Below, in pieces: positions 34,180-45,959 of a DNA stretch of 64,000 nt. A model generated the notes under the pieces. That model saw nothing but the letters and a program-made list of their open reading frames with translations, was not told the DNA's origin and ran no database searches. The DNA comes from Tetmemena sp. SeJ-2015. Its lineage: Eukaryota > Ciliophora > Spirotrichea > Sporadotrichida > Oxytrichidae. The DNA lies in NCBI GenBank assembly GCA_027382625.1, contig JAJKFJ010020904.1, forward strand, positions 186,001-250,000, read 5' to 3'. Each line of letters opens with the position of its first letter. Within the stretch, counting starts at the first letter, position 1. The translations under genes were made by a program, and so were the position numbers.

Positions 34180-34834
34180 GTCTCTAGTTGTCTCTCTTAT
34201 AAATATAGTATTTACTTTAGCAAAATAAGTATTAAAGTTCTATGAAAACATATTTACTCTATCTATAGCAAAAGTTAAAGTTTCATTTATGAAAAACTAT
34301 TCAATGATAAATATAACTCATATTTTTAATCATTTTTAATAAGATTATCAAAGCCTTAATTTAAATAAATTAATCAACTTTAATAAGGTTTAAATAAATA
34401 TATTGAAATCATAAGCAATTTTAATCAAAAAATAATAAATATATGGATTATGAATAATTGAAATGTTCCCTATTGACTTTTAAGGTCATTAAATTACGAA
34501 TTATGACTTTATAATATATTTAACTGTTATCATAATTCTTCCTGACTTTATTATTGTTAAAAATAAAATAAATATGAATCAATTTATTATTATTTATTCG
34601 GAAAATTTGTTAGTACAAAGAATTTTTTAATATATTTTTAAGGTTTAATTTTAAGTGAATTTAATTTAAGAGATTTTCTCATAAGAAGAAAAGTTTTTCT
34701 TCCAACATCGCAGATTAGCTCTTAAATAATCTTTATAAAACATGATTTTTTTCTAATGTATACTTATATATGCAATTAAAAAATCTTAAAAGAAGTTCTC
34801 TGTAAACTATATTCTTTAAAATTATAATATTTCT
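34180..34834. other. AT-rich intergenic stretch
   Basis: About 650 bp of very AT-rich sequence between two convergent genes. No convincing coding, RNA gene or repeat seen; it must contain both 3' flanks. Confidence 0.6.
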
Positions 34835-36851
34835 TCATAAATATTGAAAGAGCTTATTACTTTCACTTTAATATAGCCTTTAAATTTTATTTTTAAAGTC
34901 CAAACTTTTCGCATTTGCATTTCTGGCTGTTTGTTGCTGATCCATAAACATTCTCTTAGAGAATAGGTGTCTCGTACTATTGAAGTCATTCTTAGTTATG
35001 TTCTAAGCTGTTTAACTTGCCTTTAAATTCAATAATGAACTCAATGATCCAGTTGTAGATCTGTTGGGCTTATCCCAAGCCAATAAATTTGGCCTTGAGT
35101 GGATGCTCTTGGATATGTCCCTAGCAGATTTAACAGACATATTCAAAAAAATATTTGAACTAAACTTTCCAAATTTGACATATCATACAAATCTTTGGTG
35201 GACTTGTAATTAAACTGAATCTTTTTTTACACAACAATTCCTGATGGCAGCTTGTACAAGCCTTATGATTCTATTTCTCTTTCCTTTTTCAGCTTTTGAA
35301 GCTTATCTATGAACTTTCTGCTCTCAAGTGCCTATAATCTTATACGAGCTGAAATTTCTCCTCTTTCAGAGTCAAATGGAACTAGAGCTTATTGTAATTG
35401 CAATTTACTGGCAAGATTTTGACTACTATTTGCCTATGTGAGCTGGCTTATAGAATCCTATAAGGAGATGGCCATATTAGAATGAAAAATGTCATTTGGC
35501 TCTTTGATATACTTTAGTATTTTGGAAGGAACTCTCCTGAATTCAAATACATTATAAGCACACACAAAAATATTCAGGGAGTTTAAAGAGTTCTAGATAT
35601 CTTTCATTTTCGTCTTCCTCTAAGTGAGGGTAGTATTTTGATGGTCTCTTTTGATAAGGCTGCTTATTTTCCTAATTCTGATCTTAAAGCGAGACTTTAC
35701 TCATCCTTTTTAAGATTGTTGGATATTTAATGTGGAAACTTTGATTCAAAGAGGGTTTTCCACTTGATTTTGGCTTTGACTTATTGCTTTCATTTGGCAA
35801 TGGAAGATTTATGATGGACTCGTTATCGTAATTTTCATTGTCATCTTGCAAAATCAAATTAGATAAAGAGAGTAAGTTTTAAGTTTGCAAGCTGCTAATA
35901 TCTTCTCCGTTCTTTTGATTCTTGAATTGCATAGGGAGCTATGATTTATGATTATCATTAAGACAGGATTATGCTCCTATGAGAACTTCCCCCTCTACTT
36001 GCTCTCTTTACTGAATCACTTTCTTAAGAAAGCTACTCTTATTTTTACTCTTTGCCAAAGAAGGTTAATTAAAATTATAAAACAGGAATGAGGTTCAAGA
36101 TTTAGATCAGTTATGAAAACACTATTGATCACCTCATCAACTCCTTTTTGAGAAGTTTGATTTTTATAAGTAAAGTTCTAAGGGCTGCTCTTTAACAAGG
36201 CGCTCTTACTCTCAGGTTGCTTAGGATTAAACTAAGGAGTGGCTTGTTGACTTGTGCTCTTAATTAAAGGACTGCTAGCATCAACTGATAAGAAGTTTCC
36301 TGATTTTCTTTTTCCTGCGGCGAATAGACTTTGCCAAACTATTTAAATACTTAAAGTAAATATAAGTTGCTTGGGGATGGGAGTATGTTGACTTAGTGGA
36401 GGTAACAGACAGGGCTGACAAATTAACTTCTCTCTCTTTGAAATTTTTAACATGTCTCTTTCCAAATGAGTTTTTTCTCTAGAGGCTGCCTCCTTTCTAA
36501 AGGGAATTATTAGCGCTCTCATTAAATTAGGAGAAGGGAGAAACTGACTGCTTTTGGTTTCTGACTGATACTTTTCTTAATGAGTTAGATTTTTAGCTCT
36601 TTTGTGCCTTATCAGGAGAGCCGGAAGCATCGTTCTCATTTCTAAATTGTAGTTTGTTCTTTTATAAGAACTTGGGCTTCTTATCCATGAAAAGATACTT
36701 GTAAATCAATATAACAAGGATCATTAGAATAAGTAAACCGAGATTCGCTCAGAGAGAATCCCAATAAGTTTATTCTTGCAAATTAAAAATTAATCGAATA
36801 AACCATTCAGATTAATTTAGATAAGAATCATTCAAGATTTTATCGTTTCAT
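34835..36851 (-). CDS. Single-pass membrane-anchored protein with long Ser/Lys/Asn-rich tail
   Basis: A membrane segment lies near the N-terminus: after removing a 12-bp IES (pointer GAGA, 36740-36755) the sequence reads TYWDSLGLLILMILVILIYKYLFM and is followed by a basic, polar tail (KKPKFLQKNKLQFRNENDASG, RKVSVRNQKQSVSPFSQFN). Without that excision a TGA breaks the anchor. The rest is disordered in character, Ser/Asn/Lys-rich, ending with a stretch KNKIQRLYQSESNKLFQYL before TGA at 34835-34837. The first Met (about 36851) is tentative because a further excision is needed near 36830. No family recognised; orientation with the tail in the cytosol is inferred from positive charges after the segment. 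Confidence 0.6.
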
Positions 36852-36911
36852 TAAAAAAGTGCGATTTTTTCTCATAGAATTTTGCCGAGTTAATCAGATT
36901 TTAAACTTAAA

Positions 36912-37229
36912 ATGAAAATATTCTCAAACTTCTTTCTTTTGTCTCAAGAAGATAAAAATTTGATGAGAGAATTTTTCTAAGTTTCTCTAGCTCACAATGT
37001 AGATTTACCAATTTTTAAACTAAGTTTGCATTTGCATTTCAAAATTTATGAGTATTGTGACCCCGGCATTAAAAAAGCAAACTGTCATTTTTTTGAAGAG
37101 TCCAGAGACTGAAACCGAACTGGAGTAGAAGACTGTTACAATCGTGAACATGTCATCTCGGAACATGAATGTTACTGTGTCAAGAAACAACTATAAAAAC
37201 AGAATGCCAAACTTCAACAAACCTAATGA
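36912..37229 (+). CDS. Small Cys-rich protein (about 97 aa)
   Basis: Start ATG 36912 (MKIFSNFFLLSQ), stop TGA 37227-37229. Removing one 24-bp IES (pointer AGACTG) leaves 294 bases. The C-terminal half has five Cys in a compact pattern: YEYCDPGIKKANCHFFEES, then RDCYNREHVISEHECYCVKK. The IES excision itself creates the third Cys codon (GAC|TGT). The N-terminal 45 residues are partly hydrophobic and might contain a signal peptide, possibly with another small IES. Small Cys-rich secreted proteins in ciliates include pheromones, but no family match is claimed. Confidence 0.6.
37106..37135. other. IES, pointer AGACTG
   Basis: AGACTG at 37106-37111 and 37130-37135, 24 bp removed; replaces an in-frame TGA by TGT (Cys). 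Confidence 0.75.
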
Positions 37230-37599
37230 CATCTTCCTCGACTGTTTCATAAACTTCTGAAGTGAGAACTTTAATTGACTTGCGAGAAATGAGATTGTAG
37301 TTATATATATTTAGCCTGAAAAGTCATTTCTAAATTAATTAAAGAAAAAAACGTTTAATATTTAAATTCCATATTAAGAATATTTTCCTCTAATTTCTTT
37401 ACTATTAAACACATTTAACTAATAAAAATCAAATCTGGCTTATTTCGCCTTCGATAATTCCTTAATTTAATTTGTTATAATTTACCCAACCATTAAGCTT
37501 CAATAAATATGAATCGAGAGTTTTTTATAATTAGAATTTTGTGTTAATGATTATTAAGGGCAAACTTACTTAGGAAATATAGACATATAAATTTAAAAA

Positions 37600-38223
37600 G
37601 AACTAATTATTTTATTTGTATTTCCATTTTAAGTTTTATAGGGTTAATGCTTAGTTTGACATAAAAGTCTGAGTGCTTTTGCCTTTGAAGTCTATACTTG
37701 ATTGCGTGTAGAGTGTTCTCGTCCAATCCCTCATAGTCACTTCTCTTCTTCTTTTTCTTTTTATTCTTCTGCTTTATATCAAAATCAGAGTAATCCTCGC
37801 TTTCGTTCAATCAATTCACAAATTTAACATCAAATAGAATTTGACGAAAAAATATACAATTATTTTATCTTTAAATATTACAATCAATCTTTAAAATAAC
37901 CTCATCATATTATCTTACATCCTAATCTCCTTATTTTAAACTATTGATATTCCTTATTTTGTTGTTTTAAAAGAGTTTTCTCATAAATGTATCTTCAATT
38001 TTGAGAATAATTCGTAAAATTTATTTTGAGTTAATCAATTGTCAGAATAATCACGGTCAAGCAATAGTGATTGCCTACTTCTATCTGGAGATACTCTTTC
38101 AGTGTAGGGCTGGTAATATTAAATACAACTATTTACATAGAGAAATTAAATGCTATTATATTTGTTTATAAATAAAAGCAGAAGTTTTAGATTAATATGA
38201 TTCCAAATTCCTTATAATCTCAT
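37600..38223 (-). CDS. Small Lys-rich protein of unknown function
   Basis: Three clear coding stretches lie in order on the minus strand: YYQPYTERVSPDRSRQSLLL (38120-38050), a middle one (KLFQNNKIRNINSLKQGDQD, about 37980-37910) and NESEDYSDFDIKQKNKKKK then YEGLDENTLHAIKYRLQRQK (37805-37650). They are joined across two short AT-rich inserts whose pointers were not settled. The Lys run could act in nuclear import or nucleic-acid binding (inference). The start at ATG 38223 (MRLQGIWNHINLK) is tentative. The 3' limit is not fixed: coding quality ends near 37600, but the first in-frame TGA is at about 37246, which would overlap the small Cys-rich gene on the other strand. Confidence 0.5.
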
Positions 38224-38378
38224 ATTGAGTTATTATATTTAATAAAAACAACTGCAAGGATATGCTTTAATGGTGTAAACTAAGAAATTAACATTTAAAA
38301 AAAATAAATTTATCTTATTTTTTGTAATACAGATCCTTCTAATCACTATCTACTTAGAATAAATTATATCTAGCCTCT

Positions 38379-39304
38379 ATGGAGGATTTCTTTGAGTTTA
38401 AAACCCCATAGGTGTCATTCCAGGAGTGCGTTAAGGTGTAGAGTTATCTGAAAAATGGACACCCTGCTTTTATGCTCCCATACCTCCTGGGAAGAATGTG
38501 CTTAACGATCCTTTCCTAGCACTCATCATACCTTGTTCATAAATGGAGAAAAATTCTATAGTTTCTTAAAATTGAATGCTAAAATGTCTCTTCCTGATAC
38601 TCCTCTATAGATTTAATTATTTGGAGCATACTATGGCCTATTTTGTTTATTTATAACTTCCTGATTGCTTTGTTAATTTTCGGAGCGTTCTCTCCTTTAC
38701 TAGTCTACTCTTATTTCCTTAGTCATCTTGAACATGTCAATGGCGTTATTCTTGACCTTTAATGGCTGAGCAGTAGCCAGTGGCTCTAAGTTCAAATAAA
38801 TGAAGCACACACATTATTAGAATTATACTATAATTCAATATAGGTCTATTTTAGTCTACTTGATCTAAAGCGCCTTATATGTACACATTGATAAATCACT
38901 TTATATGTTTAAGTTGACAAAACTCTATCTTGTAGATTTCCTTGGTGGTGAAATATGAGGCAGACTCTTATTGGGAATTAGTCTTCTTTCGGACAAACTA
39001 GGTCTCCCCGTGGAGAATGAACTCTCCCCATTAAATAAATTGATAAATGGATAAATATATATTTTGTAGCATTCTAATTCTGCTGCAGCAGTTATTTATT
39101 TAAGAAGCTACCCTTCCGTTTGATAGCACTCTTCTCTTAATCATTACTGGCTCGATAGAATAAATAGAGAAACAAGTTTCATTTGAGAATGAGTTTGTGT
39201 CCATCTTGAAACAGTTAAGTTTATTGTAATTAATTGAGTACCCTAAATTTAATCCAAGCCTTCAAATTAATATTAGTTGGAATTTAATTAAAATCGGTGA
39301 TTGA
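38379..39304 (+). CDS. Membrane protein of unknown function
   Basis: Begins MEDFFEFKTPQVSFQECVK at 38379. A soluble N-terminal part of about 70 aa (SYLKNGHPAFMLPYLLGRM, VHKWRKILQFLKIE) is followed by hydrophobic stretches IIWSILWPILFIYNFLIALL and IFGAFSPLLVYSYFLSHL, probably two membrane segments. Further coding pieces follow at 38930-39050 (SLVVKYEADSYWELVFFRTN) and 39110-39300 (DSTLLLIITGSIEQIEKQVS), with IES-like AT-rich gaps at about 38830-38930 and 39045-39080. Stop TGA 39302-39304. No family recognised. Its 5' end faces the small Lys-rich gene, 155 bp apart. Confidence 0.5.
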
Positions 39305-39337
39305 TTAAAATAATAAATGGAGAGTTGCAACTTCGTG

Positions 39338-39635
39338 TCAGTTGAAATCGCACTTCTACCCCCTCAATTTTAGCGTTAGTCGAGAGCTTATAAAAATAAT
39401 ATGACTTTCTTCTTTAATCATCTTCATAGCACCTCTCAGCAGCGAGATTTGTCGCGAGCATTCTTCGTAATCTTCATTATCATCTTCATTTAAACTTGTG
39501 TCGCTTATAACTCTTGACTGAGCACTCCCACACAAAAGTTGCAAGGATGAAAAGTTCTTAAAATTTGATGCTGAATCGAATTGTCTAATTATTATTTAAA
39601 TCTGACACACTTCAACTGCCACTGATTTATTCCAT
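39338..39635 (-). CDS. Small protein of unknown function
   Basis: An open, well-composed frame on the minus strand reads QFDSASNFKNFSSLQLLCGS, then SDTSLNEDDNEDYEECSRQ, SLLRGAMKMIKEESHIIFIS and ends before TGA at 39338-39340. The acidic middle and mixed composition look genuine. The nearest ATG in a usable position is 39635 but needs a frame change; the start is therefore tentative. Convergent with the membrane-protein gene, only 33 bp between stops. Confidence 0.45.
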
Positions 39636-39860
39636 TTTAATTTAATATCTAATTTAATTTTCTTTTTTATTAAATTCTCAGCTATAATGATTCTCTATTG
39701 TCTATTTATATCTTCCCACTATTATAGAACATTAATTAACTAAACAAGTGAGACACCCCTCCTCTATATATTAATTTGTTTTTTCTTCGAATAATAGCAC
39801 GAGAGATATTTAAATCGTTAAGGGGTTGGGAGGGATAAATAAACTAATATAAATTTAAAT

Positions 39861-41858
39861 ATGAAACAGCAATCAACAACATCAATTGCTTCGAGGCCAC
39901 TCACTGCCAGTAATAGAAACGCGAGGACTCTTGCTAATAAAGCATCTGCACTTCTGCCTGAAGGACCAAGGGCTCAAATTTCAGCCTATACAAAAACTGC
40001 TGCCTCTAAATTTATTTGTTTTAAGTAATTGAATAAAGAGAAAATTATTAATGTTTAGTGGGAAGGGAATTACTGAAAAGTAGAGAGCAGAGGGCCATAT
40101 TAAGAAAAACGCTGCCTCCAAGAAAACTTAAAATTTGGACATTTAAGCTCACAATCCTACTACAAGCGCTAAAGAAAGAGACGCAGGTAAAAGTATTTAA
40201 TATTAGTCAATAAGTGAATACACTTTAATTAGTTTATCCACTTAACCTAAATTCTTAGTTACTATCGAGGAAGAGTTGAAGCGTTTGAGAGAGATAGAAC
40301 TTAATGGTACTCTAAACTTGAAGATGTACGCATCAGATAGGAAAATGTACACAAGGTCGAGTGGGAGCTAAAGAAAAGGCTTGAAGAAAAAGCTGAACTT
40401 GAAAGGGCCCTCTAATAATGCCAGACTGCTTTATTCGGAGAACGTGAAAGGATTGTAAAGATGAAGCAAGCAACAGATATGTTACGTGTGAGAGGCAAGG
40501 AAAACAGACAACTAATCATGGAACTCTTGGATGCCAATAACTCAGTTGAGTAGCACATTTATTACCAGACAAATGGAGCTCCCGAGAAAATATAGTGCTA
40601 CTCCAAAAAGTTTACATATTTTAAAATACATAAACTAATATATACTTTATAGAAGTCTCTCTCAAGTGCTAAAGGTGGTAAAGGGACCATTCAAGGGCAG
40701 GCAATAGACGGTTAAACCAGTCTAAACTTAAGAAAGACAATTGAAGAACACAAAAAGAACCCTACTATCAACTATGATTTCAAATCTCCTAATATTCTCA
40801 GAACTTAAAGAATAAATTTATAACACCATACCTATGCGTTGATCATAATTTTTGAACTATCTACTTGCCAAACGACTAAGCAGTAGAGATAAGAAATGAG
40901 GTGGAATAGTTGCATCAGCAAATCCAAGATTAGCGAGTTCAGTATGAAAAACTACTGCAAGGCCTTAGAGATGATAAATCTAGCTATGAAGAGCAGCAAA
41001 GAGTGAGATACATAGACTCAGTTGAAGCTATTGATAAGTTAATGCAGCAGCTTCATGACTAGGAAATCTTCAACTACCAAGTCATAAATATATAATATGC
41101 TCACTTTTTTGCATTTTTAAATTTCATCAGAGATCATGTTGATGTGATGTCACAATACGAAGTTATATTTTATATTTTTACTCGTCCTTAATTCTTCTAA
41201 AGTTGAGGAGAGAAAGCTTCAAGAAGAGGTGGAAGCTATTAGAGTTGAAAACATGCAGCTCAGAGACTAAATATCGGAGATTCACAAAGCCTCAGAGGCC
41301 AAGAAGAAAGATGCTCGGCAAGAGTATGAGAAGCACGCTTCAGAGTATTAGGAAGTGTTCAATTCCTAGTCAAGAGCTCAGCAAGAAAACTTAGCCGTCA
41401 TTAAGGACTAATACGCTAAAGTTCAAGAAATTTACAAGCGGAAGATGGCAGACATGTCAGAGCGACTAGTCAAAGAAACCAAGAAAATGGAGATAAATGA
41501 ACGCAGGAGGAAGCATGAACTAGAGGGCTATGGAGCTGACTTGCAAAATATGCGCAAGAAGATAGGCTTCTATCACAAGTACATATCAAAACTTAGAAGA
41601 CTAGTTGAGGAGGAAGAGGATGAAGAAGGGGGCAGAGTTATTGGCCAAGACGAAATACAGTTCTCTGATGAGGATCAAGAGGAAGGAGACAATATTTTCA
41701 GACAGCAGCAATATTCTCCTTAAAGTTGAAATGCTTATTTAATTTCATGATAATATCAGAGATAAGGAGAGAGCTAGTAGCATGACAATGAAGAAGAGCA
41801 AGATGGCGAAGGGGAAGAAGAGGAAGATGAAGAAGAGAGACGCGATCAAGTGTATTGA
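39861..41858 (+). CDS. Coiled-coil protein with acidic C-terminus
   Basis: Starts MKQQSTTSIASRPLTASNRN at 39861. After a short Ser/Ala-rich N-terminus almost the whole protein is charged coiled coil (ELKRLREIEL-like segments near 40280; SYEEQQRVRYIDSVEAIDKL near 40980; EERKLQEEVEAIRVENMQLR near 41210; RRKHELEGYGADLQNMRKKI near 41500). The tail is strongly acidic (VEEEEDEEGGRVIGQDE and QDGEGEEEEDEEERRDQVY), stop TGA 41856-41858. Inserts interrupt it near 40020-40070, 40190-40260, 40600-40650, 40810-40870, 41080-41200 and 41725-41765. Architecture resembles ciliary or basal-body coiled-coil proteins, but no specific family is recognised. Confidence 0.7.
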
Positions 41859-41999
41859 TATATAAATTTCGCTTTTTGTGCATTATGAATTTGTTAGAGT
41901 TCTTCTCATCATAAGCATTTAAAATGAGGCTGGTTTATTAAAGTTAAATTCAGATTAAGTCTTTAAATTTTTGAAAAAGCAAAAACCTTAAAAACTATT

Positions 42000-42113
42000 T
42001 CAAAGAAGACACAACAAATCCGACAAAAAGATATCCTCATCATCTAATTGGTATGGAGTTCCATTGTTGGAATTTGGAGAATAGGCGTTAGTTCCATTTA
42101 TTTCGCAAAACAT
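42000..42113 (-). CDS. 38-aa open reading frame in an intergenic stretch
   Basis: ATG 42113 to TGA 42000-42002 encodes MFCEINGTNAYSPNSNNGTP, then YQLDDEDIFLSDLLCLL. Composition and codon use stand out from the AT-rich flanks, so it could be a very small gene or an isolated MDS of a gene whose other parts lie elsewhere. Acidic and Leu-rich C-terminus. No family recognised; chance is not excluded. Confidence 0.35.
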   Translation of the reverse strand: MFCEINGTNAYSPNSNNGTPYQLDDEDIFLSDLLCLL

Positions 42114-42231
42114 AAAAATTAATTTTAAACTTTGGGAGTGCTTATCCAACTTTTAACTGTAATCAAATTTATAAAAAATATATATAAAATTCTAAGCCAT
42201 AGCTTGAAATATCAAACACAAGAGCCTGAAG

Positions 42232-45200
42232 ATGATGACCCAAGACTTTTAAATACTAGACTACCTGTTGCAGGATTTTGAGTAAACTCAAACTGCTTCC
42301 AACTCAAAGAAGAATAGACACAGTAAAGCTAAACAAGAGCAAAGCAACAATTAAACGAGCAAGATTTCAAAGAGAGACCCCATTCAATTGTCATAAATAA
42401 AATTTTTAATAAATTTAATAATATAAGGCAATTTAATTATATTAATTTAATTGGGTTTTAATTCCTGATCCTTATCAAAAGCCAACAGATGCAACTAAAA
42501 AGGTTGCTGATAAGCAAGGTTCTTCAAAAACAGAAAGTTTAGTTCCTACTTCAGATTTACAAAAGAAATGCAAAGATAAGGACTAGAAGAGTGTCTAGAA
42601 ATAAAATGAAATAAGTAATTAGAAGCCGTCTATTCAAAAATCTGAGTCTATTAGCGAAAACTCAAGTAAATCGATTTAACCCAAGGCTGCTGGAATTAAC
42701 CCTCACCATAAAAATTAGCCTGCGAAAGATGAAACTAGTAGTCATCCACAAAATGAGAATGATGAGCCAATTATCGAAGAGGAAGAGGAAGAAGAGGGAG
42801 AATACGGTTCTGAGGAAGGTGAAGAAGAGGGCGAATATGATGAAGAAAGTGCTGGTAGTTCATACCAATCAGGCTCAGAAATTGATGAGGAAGAGGAGCC
42901 TTAAGAAGAAGATGATGAGGAAGGCAAGAGATAGAACATTTTTGAGTCTCACTCTCAGGAGATAAGAGAAATCGCAGCTTAAGAAAAAATTAAGCTTGAA
43001 GAAGAGATGTAGCGCTCAGGTTAGGACCTATCAGTCACAAATCTAAATGCTCTAATTGGAGTGCCAGACTAACCTCCTGCTTATCAAATGCAGCAAAGAA
43101 ACTTAAGGAAGCGAGGAAAAGCTCCAGAGGACATACAACAAAGGATATTCCAAATTTCAAAGGGTTCAGAGTATTAGAAATAAGAAGAGAAGAGAAATAT
43201 TCAGGTGAAGGAGAAATTAGAAAAGTATCTTGCAAAGATCAATAGGATGTCGAACAATGCAGACTACTGGAGTCAACTAGAGGTAAGACTCAAAACTCTC
43301 TTAATAAAGAGTCAAATGAAATATTTCAAGTTGGGCTCACACATGCTATCCAGCCGTTAGATCAGATCTTTAAAATTTTCATGATATTTTAATGGAGCCA
43401 GGAACTCGATTGATTGATGAGATCTTAGCTCACATCTTGGATTATTTGATGAGTTTAGTGAAGATTTGTATCTTTCGACTGGATAGTAATGTGGGGCGCA
43501 ACTTGTAAAATAGTGTGATTTGTATTTTTAAAAAATTGAACAGACCGAGGTACAGCGCAGAGTTAAGAGCCATCGAAAGGAATTAAATGTTGAGAGGACA
43601 TGGGTGCATATTGACATGGATATGTTTTATGCAGCAGTAAGTATATCTATCTTATAAAGTTTGCAATATCCTAGAGTTCTAATTGCTATTTGGATTAAGA
43701 AGTTTGGTGTTCTTAGTTTTATTATCTTTAGATTGAAATAAGGGACAACCAAGCTTTGAAGGATAAACCAGTAGCAGTTGGAGAGATGAATATGATCTAA
43801 ACTGCAAACTACATTGCGAGAGAGTTCGGAGTCTCTTCAGGTTTGCCTGGTTTCATAGGAAAGAGGCTTTGCAAAGAGCTGATCTTTATCAAACCAGATT
43901 AGAAGAAATATAAGAGAGAATATGAATTCATTAAGGGCCTGCTTCAAGAATTTGATCCGTTGTTGGAGACACCTTCACCTGATGAGTTTCTATTAGACAT
44001 CACTAACTATGTGCGTGAAACTGGATTGGAAGATGACTTAGGACGAATATTCGTTGGTGACAAAATAAGAAAGACCATTTACGAAAAGACTCAACTTACA
44101 GCTTCTTGTGGAGTTTCGTGCAACAAGTTACTTGCAAAGATATGCTCTGATGTCAATAAGCCAGATGGAATGACTTATTTGCAATTGAATGCAGTTGAAA
44201 TAGCCAGGTTCATGGATGAACTAGATATTAAGAAGCTCTAAGGAATAGGAAAAGTTACTGAGATGATCATGAATCACAAACCCCCAAAAATGCAATCATT
44301 TTTTAAGGTGATTGTAATTTTCTTTAAATAATTTTAAAAAAGAAATGGGTTTAGAATGGCCTGGGCATTTATAAATGCAAAGATATCGTGACAAAAGCGA
44401 GAGAGATCTATATTAACTTCACAGAGAATGTTTTCGACTTTCTAATGAAGAGCTCCTTTAGGTATTGGTAAAAATCTACACGATGAAACTACTTAAATTA
44501 AGAAGAGTCTCTCTGTGGCTGAGTCATTCAAAGTCTATATGTGACTACGAGTAACTTAAGAATAAAGTTATCACTCTTGCAAAGGAACTTGCTCAAAAGT
44601 GCGTTGCTGAGCAGCTACTCGGGCGAACACTAACTATGGAGTACAAAACTAAGAATCTGCTAAACAAGCAAAAGTACACATCTAACATCCAACCTTATAA
44701 CAACTTCTCGGCAGGTCTCTACTCAGACAATGAAGGATCAACTTGTCAGTGTTTCACTAAAACTCTTTCCACTCCATCTGGCCTGTTGAAGGGGGCATGC
44801 GCATGATAGGTCTAAAGCTTATTAATCTGATGCACAAAGAAACTGGATAAATATCTGAGAAACTGCTAATAGGTTCTTTTAGAAAACCTATTCAAGGATG
44901 GAATATGCGAAATGGGGTGGGTGCTTCAGCTATGCACAATGGCTAAAACGGATATGGAGGATACAATCAGGGAAGAGGGTAGCCAGGCCATTATAATAAC
45001 TTCAACTAGGCTATCTAGCCACTTAAGGCTGAAGTACCAAAAACTTTTTCTGCAGAGCAACCTGGTTCAGGCAACAATAATCAGTCTACTCCTTTGAGTG
45101 ATACTCACTAACTTCCTGCTTCTGAGGATCAATAAGACGGCTAAGAGCAGAATAGTGGCATTGCTACTGAAAGTACTGAAACTCATGAGGAAGAGCAAGT

Positions 45201-45717
45201 GTCGAAAGAGATGACATCGAAAGGAAACAACCTGTGCATCAAGACTTCAAAAAACCCTGGCTTTATCTCTTTAAAGAAGCAGAAATTAATGAAAGAGTAG
45301 CAGGAATAACAACAGCAGCAACAATAGTAGCAGAATCATGACTACAGCCACTACAATAATTATAATGGGTATGGAAATCCACTGAGGAGGTTCATTCCTA
45401 GAGAGAAGTTTTTCAAGACTCGCAAGATAGACATCCAGAATAAGAAGAAGCACTAGAGCGGCATACTTGAGTTCATAGAAAGTGACTATCACACGGTATA
45501 CTAAAAATAAAAAGAGCAATACAATCTCATGCAATAGTAGCTAGAGCAACAGCAGTTACTTCTTTATTGCGTAAATTAATTTAAAATGTAGCTTTAATTT
45601 AATTATTTTGCTTTAAAGGAATAGTAATAGAGATAGAGTGGGGCAAATTATAGCTATTAACCATATCAAAAGATAGAGTACTCCTACCCAAACAGATTGC
45701 CACGTCTCTACTATTGA
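42232..45717 (+). CDS. POLK: Y-family DNA polymerase, Pol kappa-like (DinB)
   Basis: The eukaryotic kappa-specific N-clasp is seen at 43130-43220 (IFQISKGSEYQKQEEK, EKYLAKINRM). The palm follows: IHIDMDMFYAA, with the first catalytic Asp, then IEIRDNQALKDKPVAVG after a 95-bp GT-AG intron (43637-43731), ANYIAREFGVSSGLPGF, KPDQKKYKREYEFIK and the second active-site motif SPDEFLLDITNY. ASCGVSCNKLLAKICSDVNK and IKKLQGIGKVTEMI (thumb, helix-hairpin-helix) follow, then little-finger sequences (AKELAQKCVAEQLLGRTLTM). It should copy past damaged bases in the nucleus. Upstream of the clasp about 230 codons form a Ser/Gln-rich and then very acidic extension, and the C-terminus (45280-45717) is Gln-rich; both are unusual. 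Start ATG 42232 (MMTQDFQILDYLLQDFEQ) is the best candidate; stop TGA 45715-45717. Confidence 0.85.
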
Positions 45718-45959
45718 AACAAACACAAGTCAAGGGCTTTTGCTAAAATATTTGTAGATAATAAGCTAATTAATTTATTTAATTACTTTTCCTATCTATT
45801 TTCTATACTATTGGCCAAGATAAATAAATTACTACAGCTTATTCAAAGATCAAATTTAAATTTTATCTGATTTTAATCCAGTGACAAAGTTCTTAGAATT
45901 GATTTGAGAAGAGTAAATATCTTTGGGAAGAATCATCTTAAATTAAATTGCTTGTAAAT

